Shown piece by piece: positions 1 through 5,410 of a stretch of DNA of 6,308 nucleotides (positions within the stretch are counted from its first letter, which is position 1; each line of letters starts with the position of its first letter). Location of the stretch: assembly GCA_002373555.1 (NCBI GenBank), contig DFKM01000120.1, forward strand, positions 1-6,308. The letters are read 5' to 3'. Source of the stretch: Lachnospiraceae bacterium UBA3645. GTDB taxonomy: Bacteria > Bacillota > Clostridia > Lachnospirales > Lachnospiraceae. A program made the position numbers and the translations under genes. The notes below the pieces were generated by a model, which was not told the origin of the DNA, ran no database searches, and saw nothing but the letters and a program-made list of their open reading frames with translations.

Positions 1-542
1 GCTGCAAATATGACACCGGCATGCATATCTGGGACGATTACGTATATCTCGAGATCATTGATCCCGAGACCGGCGAGAATGTGCCGGACGGCGAATTCGG
101 CGAGATCGTCATCACGACGCTGGTGAAGGAAGGCGCGCCGCTGATCCGCTACCGCACGCACGATCTGTCCCGCATCATTCCCGGCGAATGCCCGTGCGGC
201 TCGAAATATCCCCGCATCGATGTCATCTCCGGAAGAAGCGACGACATGATCAAGATCAAGGGCGTCAATGTGTTCCCGAAGCAGATCGAAGAGATCCTGG
301 CGCTGTTCCCCGAGCTTTCGAGCGAATACCAGATCCGCATCTCCCATCTGGAGGGCAAGGATACCATGCGTATCTATGTCGAGACGAACGGAACGGTGGA
401 TTTCCTGGATCTGGCAAAACGGATCGCCGTGGAGGTCAAGAGCCGGATCGGCTTCACACCGCTCGTCAAAGTCGTGGAGATCGGCGTGCTGCCGCGAAGC
501 GAGAAGAAGACAAAACGCGTCATCGACGAGAGATACGACTGA
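1..542 (+). CDS. paaK: Phenylacetate-CoA ligase family protein (AMP-forming aryl-acid:CoA ligase), C-terminal part, 5' truncated by the window edge
   Basis: The open frame enters from the left edge (first full codon at base 3) and ends at TGA 540-542, giving 179 visible residues, about 40% of the usual ~430 aa. The ATG at 21 is internal, because in-frame residues CKYDTG precede it and fit the family. Visible motifs, numbered from the edge: RYRTHDL (49-55), a CPCG turn (63-66) typical of PaaK, the hinge motif GRSDDMIKIKG (77-87), then VNVFPKQIEEIL opening the small C-terminal domain. Near the end, PRSEKKTKRV fits the PxxxxGK catalytic-lysine region with Lys in place of Gly; the presumed adenylation lysine is K169. 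Known family role: cytoplasmic ATP-dependent activation of phenylacetate or other aryl acids to the CoA thioester through an acyl-AMP. The exact acid is not shown here. In anaerobes, relatives often act in aromatic amino-acid catabolism beside indolepyruvate:ferredoxin oxidoreductase, but that neighbourhood is outside the window. The gene converges on the transporter operon and is probably unrelated to it. Confidence 0.9.
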   Translation, partial: CKYDTGMHIWDDYVYLEIIDPETGENVPDGEFGEIVITTLVKEGAPLIRYRTHDLSRIIPGECPCGSKYPRIDVISGRSDDMIKIKGVNVFPKQIEEILALFPELSSEYQIRISHLEGKDTMRIYVETNGTVDFLDLAKRIAVEVKSRIGFTPLVKVVEIGVLPRSEKKTKRVIDERYD

Positions 543-584
543 GCCTGACAGGCGGGAGCGGGGCCGGTTCCCTGTCCCGGCGAC

Positions 585-627
585 GGGCACGAAAAAAGAG
601 GAGCATCGCTCCTCTTTTTTCGTGCCC
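585..627. terminator. Bidirectional intrinsic terminator between convergent genes
   Basis: A perfect inverted repeat has arms 585-604 and 608-627 (20 bp) and a three-base loop (605-607). The central hairpin GAGGAGC/GCTCCTC is followed by six T on the plus strand (615-620). By symmetry the minus strand has the same hairpin followed by six T (A-run at 592-597). It therefore has the hairpin plus U-tract needed to stop transcription from both sides. It starts 42 bases after the ligase stop and ends three bases beyond the stop of the permease C gene, which is where a shared terminator for tail-to-tail genes is expected. Termination efficiency in each direction cannot be read from sequence. Confidence 0.93.
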
Positions 628-630
628 TGC

Positions 631-1473
631 TCATCCCACTTGCTTCCGCAGCTTGGGATCCAGGATATCTCTTAAACCGTCGCCGATGAAGTTCGCGCCG
701 ACCGCCATCGTGAAGATCGCGAGTCCGGGGAATCCGGCGACCCAGAATTTATTAAAGTAGCTGACGCCGTCCGAGACCATCATGCCCCACTCCGGCGTAG
801 GCGGCGCGGAACCGAGTCCCAGGAAACTCAGGGTCGAGAACAGCAGGATCTGGTTGCCGAGGTCTGTTGTCGCCATGATCAGCACAGAACTGATGCTGTT
901 CGGGAAGATCTCCCGGAACATGATCCGGAATTTGGATGCGCCGAGCGCTTCCGCGGCTTCGATGTACTGGTTCTCCTTTACGCTGATGACCACGCTTCGC
1001 ATCAGTCTGGCATAGCCCGGCCAGGCGACCACGATCAGCGCAATGATCGTATTGAACAGATTGGAGCCCAGCGCCGCATTGATACACATGGCCAGGATCA
1101 GCTGCGGGAAGGAAAGGATGACTTCCGAAAGCCGCATCATCACATCATCCACGATGCCGCCCACATAACCCGCGATCGCGCCGTAGATCGATCCGATGAT
1201 CGTGACGCAGATGACCGTGACTACGCCGGCCAGCAGCGAATATCTTCCGCCGTAAATTACGCGGCTGAAAATATCTCTTCCGAAATTGTCCGTCCCGAAC
1301 CAGTGCGCGGCCGATGGCGCGTTCAGCTTTACCGCAAGATCCTGCGCGATCGGGTCATACGGCGCGATCACCGGCGCGAGGATCGCTGCCAGAATCCAGA
1401 ACAGGCAGATCAGACATCCTGCCGTGAACAGATAATTTTTCCTGATCAGTCTTACAAATGCTTTGAAAAACAT
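631..1473 (-). CDS. dppC: Dipeptide/oligopeptide ABC transporter permease, DppC/OppC/AppC type
   Basis: This 280-aa integral membrane protein is one of the two subunits forming the peptide channel; length is normal for the family. It has the OppC-type N-terminus: a short cytoplasmic tail, a first membrane helix (about 15-37), then the hallmark FGTDNFGRDIFSR (59-71). About five more hydrophobic segments follow, roughly 77-105, 113-135, 137-155, 195-216 and 242-265. The cytoplasmic EAA loop begins IEAAEALGAS (171-180) and continues through FREIFPN (186-192); it docks on an ATPase subunit. The DppC signature LGLGSAPPTPEWG (218-230) and C-terminal DGLRDILDPKLR are present. Start ATG 1471-1473 is preceded by GGGAGGG (1479-1485) five bases upstream, which abuts the permease B stop codon, so translation of the two is probably coupled. 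It is the last gene of the operon; the terminator follows directly. Peptide specificity is not set by this subunit alone. Confidence 0.96.
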   Translation of the reverse strand: MFFKAFVRLIRKNYLFTAGCLICLFWILAAILAPVIAPYDPIAQDLAVKLNAPSAAHWFGTDNFGRDIFSRVIYGGRYSLLAGVVTVICVTIIGSIYGAIAGYVGGIVDDVMMRLSEVILSFPQLILAMCINAALGSNLFNTIIALIVVAWPGYARLMRSVVISVKENQYIEAAEALGASKFRIMFREIFPNSISSVLIMATTDLGNQILLFSTLSFLGLGSAPPTPEWGMMVSDGVSYFNKFWVAGFPGLAIFTMAVGANFIGDGLRDILDPKLRKQVG

Positions 1474-1485
1474 GTCCGCCCTCCC

Positions 1486-2505
1486 TTACTTCGTCCGCAC
1501 TCTCGGATCGATGATTCCATACAGGATATCGACCACGGTGTTGATGACCATATAGTTGAGGGCAATCAGAAGCGAGACTCCGATGACACCCGGATAGTCC
1601 AGCGCCTTGACCGAATTATATGCAAACTGTCCGACGCCCGGCCAGTTAAATATCGTCTCTATCAGGACCATGCCGCCCAGCAGGTTTCCGAAGCCCAGAC
1701 CGATAACGGTGAGCACCGGGATCAGCGCGTTGCCGAGCGCGTGATGCATGATCAGCCTTCTGCCCGAGGTTCCCTTCGCCTTCGCCGTACGGATATAGTC
1801 GGTGGAAAGAACATCCAGCAGATTCGAACGTGCCGTTCTCGTGATCAGGCCCATGGTAAATGCCGCGAGCACGAAGCCCGGCAGGACCAGATGCTTTAAT
1901 GCATCCAGGAATTTCGGGATATCGCCTTCGATCAGGGCGTCGATGGTAAAAAAGCCTGTCACGGCCTCCGGAGATGAAAATGCCGTCGAAAGACGCCCGG
2001 GACCCGGCATGACCCCCAGTTTGTAATAGAAGAAGAACAACACAAGCAGCGCAAACCAGAATCCCGGAATGCTGACGCCGCACACAGAGATCGCACGGAC
2101 GATCTGGTCGATGATGCTGTTCCTTTTAATGGCGGAAATGATGCCGAAAAAGATGCCGAACACTGCCGCCAGAATGATCGAGAAGATGGCCAGCTCAGCC
2201 GTTGCGGGGAAGCACCGCCCGAGTTCCCACATGATGGTCTTGTTCGTACGGATAGATGTTCCCAGATCGAGCCGGAGCAGGTTCCTGATATAAAACAGGT
2301 ACTGCATGAATACGGGCTTGTCCAGTCCGTATTTGATCTTGTAGGCCTCCACGATCTCAGGGTCATTAAGCGCTCTCTGACTGAGGTTCGCCGTGACCGG
2401 GTCTCCGGGGACGAGCTTCGTCAGGAAAAATACGATCGTTGCCACGCCGAGCAGCATAACGACCATGAACGCGAGCCTTTTTACGATGAATTTTAACCGA
2501 TCCAT
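1486..2505 (-). CDS. dppB: Dipeptide/oligopeptide ABC transporter permease, DppB/OppB/AppB type
   Basis: This 339-aa membrane protein pairs with the downstream C permease to form the translocation pore; the length is typical. The N-terminus has the family layout: first helix about 9-29, then LVPGDPV (31-37) and an external domain including KYGLDKPVFMQYL (58-70) and LDLGTSIRTN (79-88). Further hydrophobic segments lie near 100-124, 134-162, 205-225, 262-288 and 305-331. VSIPGFWFALL (144-154) is conserved. The EAA-type coupling loop is DYIRTAKAKG (236-245) continuing to ALIP (260-263). ETIFNWPGVG (293-302) and the terminal IIDPRVRTK are diagnostic of DppB/OppB. Start ATG 2503-2505 has AGAGGA (2515-2520) nine bases upstream. 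The stop lies 12 bases before the C permease start. A hairpin separates it from the upstream binding-protein gene. Alternatives such as glutathione or nickel permeases share these motifs and cannot be fully excluded. Confidence 0.96.
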   Translation of the reverse strand: MDRLKFIVKRLAFMVVMLLGVATIVFFLTKLVPGDPVTANLSQRALNDPEIVEAYKIKYGLDKPVFMQYLFYIRNLLRLDLGTSIRTNKTIMWELGRCFPATAELAIFSIILAAVFGIFFGIISAIKRNSIIDQIVRAISVCGVSIPGFWFALLVLFFFYYKLGVMPGPGRLSTAFSSPEAVTGFFTIDALIEGDIPKFLDALKHLVLPGFVLAAFTMGLITRTARSNLLDVLSTDYIRTAKAKGTSGRRLIMHHALGNALIPVLTVIGLGFGNLLGGMVLIETIFNWPGVGQFAYNSVKALDYPGVIGVSLLIALNYMVINTVVDILYGIIDPRVRTK

Positions 2506-2534
2506 AAAGATCTTTCCTCTGGAGTATTGATGGC

Positions 2535-2559
2535 GCCGGGGCGGAGGCCCCGCCCCGGC
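2535..2559 (-). promoter_or_regulatory. GC-rich intercistronic hairpin between binding-protein and permease B genes
   Basis: A perfect 10-bp inverted repeat (arms 2535-2544 and 2550-2559, all G or C) has a five-base loop. It sits 11 bases after the binding-protein stop and 29 bases before the permease B start. In the direction of transcription no T-run follows, so it is not a standard intrinsic terminator. Inference: it may protect the 3' end of the upstream message after processing, or slow transcription partially, leaving more binding-protein mRNA than permease mRNA. This arrangement is well known in other binding-protein-dependent transporter operons. The structure is seen directly; the function is not. 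Confidence 0.6.
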
Positions 2560-2570
2560 TTAAACAGGTA

Positions 2571-4250
2571 TTATTTTACATTGATGGTACGGATATCTAC
2601 ACGATATACATCTGTGAAGGCAACGCCTTCCAGTCTGTTGCTGTATCCGATATGGCTGGAAGCCTGTGCGACGACGATCCAGGGGCAGTCATCAGCGATC
2701 ATATCCTGGATCTCAAGAAGCTTCTCGCCTCTTGCGGTATCATCAGTTTCCTGAATGATCTCGTTCATCTTCTCGATCACGGGTTCATACCCTTCGGCCT
2801 GCCATCTGCAGCGGAGGCCAACGCTCTCACCGGGCAGGAATGCAAGCTGCACGTTCGGATCGTTATAGTCGATGCCCCAGTACATGACGGAGAAACCAAG
2901 GTCGCCGGCACGGTATGCATCGCCGTAGCCGCCGCTCCAGTTCTGCTGTACGATATTGACATTGATGCCGATCTCAGACAGGTCTTCCTTGACCTTCTGG
3001 GCTATGTCGAGCATCGGGATACCTTCCATGTCAAGGTCGCTGACAGGCAGGTCGATATCAAATCCATCGGGATAACCGGCCTCTGCAAGAAGCGCTTTGG
3101 CTTTGTCAAGATCACGGGCTGTTGCGACATCCAGTTCGCCGGCGCTTCCAAGGAAGCCTACCTGGAAGATGGACTTGGGCGTGATAGCACCTCTGCCGCA
3201 GACATTCTGCATTCCTTCATAGTCGACAGCCAGCCGGATCGCCTGCTGTACGAGCTTGTTGGAAACGGGGCCGCCGATCTTGGGATCCTCGTTCATCATG
3301 ATGAAGCTGATAGTCTTGGTAGGCGTGTTCTCGGTGGTGACGTTCTCGGCGCCCTCGAGCTCATCCATGGTATCATCGTTCAGGTTCAGAGCGATATCGA
3401 CATCACCGGCCTTCAGTCCCATCATCTGGGTGTTGGCATCGCCTTCAAAACGGATGATGTACTTGTCGACATTGGTCTGCTCGCCCCAGTAATTGTAGTT
3501 CTTTTCAAGGATCATTTCCTCATCCGGGACATAGGAGGTCATGATATACATACCGGAGCCGGCACTGGTGGTATCCAGATAATCTCTCGCGGTATCAGCC
3601 GTGGAAGCATCCTCGGCATCCGTGCCGCCGTGCTCCTTGACGATCGCGGAATCCACGATCGAGCATGCGCCGTAGGTCAGCTTGGAAAGCAGGGAGCTGT
3701 CCGCCGTTGTCTGATGGATGATGAAGGTGTCGTCGTCAACGATCTCGATGCTCTCGACATTATCCATCAGGAAGGAAGGATTGCTCTTTAAGTTCTTCAG
3801 ACGCATCAGGGAGAATGCCACGTCCGCCGAAGTCATGTCATTTCCGCTTGCGAATTTGACTTCGGGTTTCAGCTTCATGGTAACATCCTTGCCGTCATCG
3901 GAGAATTCCCAGGAATCCACGATGCAGGGCTGCGGTGTGTCAACGCCGGTATCGAATTTGAACAGCGTCTCATAGCAGGCATTGACCATCATGGTAGGGG
4001 TGGTCTCATAGACATACTGCGGGTCGATCGCCGAGAAACCGGAGATGACCGCGATCACGACGGTGTTGTCTCCGCCTTCCGCAGGCGCCTCGGCCTCTTC
4101 ACCCTCCTCAGCGGGTGCCGCAGCTTCGTCTCCGCCGGCGGCTTCCGTCTCAGCGGCTGCTTCGGTCGCGTCTCCGCCCGAGCTGCCTCCGCAGGCAGCA
4201 AGGCTGGCGGCCATGCACAATGCGAGCAACAGTGCCAGTAACTTTTTCAT
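2571..4250 (-). CDS. ABC transporter substrate-binding lipoprotein, SBP_bac_5 family (peptide/dipeptide-binding, DppA/OppA/AppA type)
   Basis: This 559-aa extracytoplasmic receptor captures the solute and hands it to the B/C permeases. Residues 1-19 form a lipoprotein signal: two lysines, a Leu/Ala core, and lipobox LAAC with Cys20 as the expected lipidated residue. Residues 21-61 are an acidic Ala/Glu/Gly tether containing a tandem 10-residue repeat (41-50 and 51-60). The family 5 fold starts near NTVVIAV (62-68). Conserved landmarks are CYETLFKFD (92-100), the region WEFSDDGKDVTMKLKPEVKF (114-133) with SADVAFSLMR (141-150), KNYNYWG (250-256), LKAGDVDIA (279-287) and MYWGIDYNDPN (456-466). 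The last aligns with the ligand-pocket segment that in E. coli DppA reads GDPDN and contacts the peptide amino end; this alignment was made by eye. Start ATG 4248-4250 has AAGGAGG (4256-4262) five bases upstream, the strongest site in the window, suiting a protein made in excess. The ligand could be di- or oligopeptides, or another family 5 ligand. Confidence 0.94.
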   Translation of the reverse strand: MKKLLALLLALCMAASLAACGGSSGGDATEAAAETEAAGGDEAAAPAEEGEEAEAPAEGGDNTVVIAVISGFSAIDPQYVYETTPTMMVNACYETLFKFDTGVDTPQPCIVDSWEFSDDGKDVTMKLKPEVKFASGNDMTSADVAFSLMRLKNLKSNPSFLMDNVESIEIVDDDTFIIHQTTADSSLLSKLTYGACSIVDSAIVKEHGGTDAEDASTADTARDYLDTTSAGSGMYIMTSYVPDEEMILEKNYNYWGEQTNVDKYIIRFEGDANTQMMGLKAGDVDIALNLNDDTMDELEGAENVTTENTPTKTISFIMMNEDPKIGGPVSNKLVQQAIRLAVDYEGMQNVCGRGAITPKSIFQVGFLGSAGELDVATARDLDKAKALLAEAGYPDGFDIDLPVSDLDMEGIPMLDIAQKVKEDLSEIGINVNIVQQNWSGGYGDAYRAGDLGFSVMYWGIDYNDPNVQLAFLPGESVGLRCRWQAEGYEPVIEKMNEIIQETDDTARGEKLLEIQDMIADDCPWIVVAQASSHIGYSNRLEGVAFTDVYRVDIRTINVK

Positions 4251-4255
4251 AGTTT

Positions 4256-4262
4256 CCTCCTT
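4256..4262 (-). promoter_or_regulatory. Strong ribosome binding site of the binding-protein gene
   Basis: AAGGAGG on the minus strand is a near-perfect anti-16S match, five bases before ATG 4248-4250. It fixes that start and fits a binding protein produced at higher level than its permeases, whose sites are weaker or less well spaced. Confidence 0.85.
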
Positions 4263-4279
4263 GTGTGAATATTTATTTT

Positions 4280-4305
4280 CCGCGGCTTCCTCCCGTCAGC
4301 CGCGG
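4280..4305 (-). promoter_or_regulatory. Stem-loop in the leader of the binding-protein gene
   Basis: Perfect 8-bp GC-rich arms (4298-4305 and 4280-4287) enclose a ten-base loop that reads GACGGGAGGA on the transcribed strand. The structure ends 29 bases before the ATG and is followed by an A/T-rich single-stranded region and then the ribosome binding site. It lacks a T-tract. It may shield the 5' end of a processed message or be a protein or RNA target, since its loop carries a GGA motif resembling the ribosome binding site. The structure is visible; any role is inferred. Confidence 0.5.
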
Positions 4306-4384
4306 CAGTTCCCTTTCATAAGCCGGCAGTATTTCCGCTCCCCGCGGATCCCATGCCGTTCTCTTCTTTCCGCATCCGGCCGGT

Positions 4385-5410
4385 TCAGAATACGTGCTCG
4401 TTCGCCTTCGGATTCCAGTAGCAGGATGCGAAATGGCCTTCGCCTACCTTTCTCCACGGCGGCACGTCCATGCTGCAGACCTCGCAGGTATGCGGGCATC
4501 TGGTGTGGAAATGACAGCCGGACGGCGGGTTGATCGGGCTCGGCACCTCGCCCTGCAGATGAATTCTCTCCCGGCGGTTCTCCTCGTGGATCTGCGGGAT
4601 CGCCGACAGCAGCGCTTCCGTATAGGGATGCGCCGGCTCCTCGTACAGGCTCTTGTACGGGCCGAGCTCCACGAGCCGTCCCAGATACATGACGCCCACC
4701 CTGTCGCTGATCTGATAGATGACATTCAGATTATGCGAAATAAAGAGATACGTGAGACCGAGTTCCTTCTTCAGATCCATCAGCAGGTTCAGCACCTGGG
4801 CCTGCACGGACACATCCAGTGCCGAAACAGCTTCGTCGCACACGATGAGCTCCGGCTTCAGGGCCAGCGCTCTGGCAATCCCGATCCTCTGTTTCTGTCC
4901 GCCCGAAAGCTCGTAGGAATAGCGGCTTAAGTGATATTCCGCCAGACCGACCAGCTCGAGCAGCCGCAGGATGTCTTTTCTGATAAAATTCTTATCCTTA
5001 TACCCGTGAATGATATACGGTTCAAAAAGGATCTGCTCCACGGTCCTTCTGGGATTCAGGCTCGCCGAGGGGTCCTGGAAGATGATCTGCATCTTCCTGC
5101 GCATATTCTTCATTTCCTTCTTGTTCAGCTGGGAAAGATCCTGGCCTTCGAAATAGACCTTCCCGCACGTCAGCGGGATCAGGTTCAGGATCGCGCGGCC
5201 GAGCGTGCTCTTGCCGCAGCCGCTCTCGCCGACGATGCCGAGAACTTCGCCCTTATGGATCGAGAGGCTGACGCCGTCCACGGCCTTGACCGTGGTCTTT
5301 CTGTCCTTGCCGCGGAAGGTCACCCGGACATCATCCGCTTTTAACAGAATATTCTTCTCCGGTTCCGGTGCCTCCAGGAAATCCGGTCTTGTGGTCTCTT
5401 CTCTGATCAT
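4385..5410 (-). CDS. dppF: Dipeptide/oligopeptide ABC transporter ATP-binding protein, DppF/OppF/AppF type
   Basis: This 341-aa cytoplasmic ATPase is one half of the heterodimeric motor driving import. Visible motifs are Walker A GESGCGKST (61-69), Q-loop FQDPSASLNPR (111-121, Gln112), signature LSGGQKQR (168-175), Walker B ELIVCDEAVSALD (187-199, catalytic Glu193) and switch His226 in FISHNLNV. All catalytic residues are intact. The C-terminal oligopeptide-transporter extension begins at HPYTEALLSAIP (261-272). It carries C299, C305, C309, C312 and C330 in a C-x5-C-x6-C pattern plus a distal Cys; equivalent cysteines bind a [4Fe-4S] cluster in solved Opp/Dpp ATPases. PSPINPPSGC (290-299) and the F-type N-terminus with VKAVDGVSLSIHKGEVLGIVG place it in the F rather than D group. 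Start ATG 5408-5410 overlaps the stop of ATPase D in ATGA, with GGAGGT (5417-5422) six bases upstream inside that gene, so coupling is likely. SHNL instead of SHDL and DEAV instead of DEPV are mild variants. Confidence 0.96.
   Translation of the reverse strand: MIREETTRPDFLEAPEPEKNILLKADDVRVTFRGKDRKTTVKAVDGVSLSIHKGEVLGIVGESGCGKSTLGRAILNLIPLTCGKVYFEGQDLSQLNKKEMKNMRRKMQIIFQDPSASLNPRRTVEQILFEPYIIHGYKDKNFIRKDILRLLELVGLAEYHLSRYSYELSGGQKQRIGIARALALKPELIVCDEAVSALDVSVQAQVLNLLMDLKKELGLTYLFISHNLNVIYQISDRVGVMYLGRLVELGPYKSLYEEPAHPYTEALLSAIPQIHEENRRERIHLQGEVPSPINPPSGCHFHTRCPHTCEVCSMDVPPWRKVGEGHFASCYWNPKANEHVF

Larger units (their letters stand above)
4251..4384 (-). other. 134-base leader between ATPase F and the binding-protein gene
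   Basis: This is the largest gap inside the operon; the others are 12 and 65 bases, or an overlap. Read on the minus strand it holds a small stem-loop (4334-4348: 5-bp stem, loop GGGGA), a stronger 8-bp stem-loop (4280-4305), an A/T-rich stretch (4267-4280) and the binding-protein ribosome binding site. I see no convincing -35/-10 pair and no hairpin followed by a T-run. A separate promoter or a true terminator is therefore not supported. It most likely acts as an mRNA leader controlling translation or stability of the binding-protein message. Two tiny ORFs in it lack ribosome binding sites. Confidence 0.5.

Noticed and set aside
547..581. Extra short dyads after the ligase stop (GACAGG/CCTGTC and GCCGG/CCGGC).
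   Set aside because: They are mutually exclusive 5-6 bp stems in a GC-rich stretch without a T-run, and the strong terminator just downstream explains the region.
1303..1899. A 198-codon plus-strand frame across the permease C/B junction.
   Set aside because: Antisense to two confirmed permease genes and rich in charged residues with no recognisable domain; a coding-bias shadow.
2652..3791. A 379-codon open frame on the plus strand opposite the binding-protein gene.
   Set aside because: It is fully antisense to a well-supported gene, starts without a clear ribosome binding site, and resembles no family I know. Codon bias in GC-rich genes commonly leaves such frames open on the opposite strand.
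4267..4280. An A/T-rich imperfect dyad (GAAAAT-AA-ATATTC on the minus strand), considered as a CodY-like operator.
   Set aside because: It matches the CodY box poorly and lies between a leader hairpin and the ribosome binding site, where an unstructured A/U-rich region is common.
4267..4297. A possible promoter (CTGACG, 18 bases, TAAATA) just before the binding-protein gene.
   Set aside because: The -10 matches poorly, and a start from it would fall in or next to the ribosome binding site, leaving almost no leader.
4316..4375. A 19-codon minus-strand mini-ORF in the binding-protein leader, whose stop overlaps the ATG of a 7-codon ORF ending at 4296.
   Set aside because: The stop/start overlap is suggestive, but the first ATG is preceded by CCGGCCGG with no ribosome binding site, and the peptides show no regulatory codon run.
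4394..5344. Plus-strand frames of 178 and 137 codons opposite the F ATPase gene.
   Set aside because: Both are antisense to an intact ATPase with all motifs, and no ribosome binding site or domain supports them.
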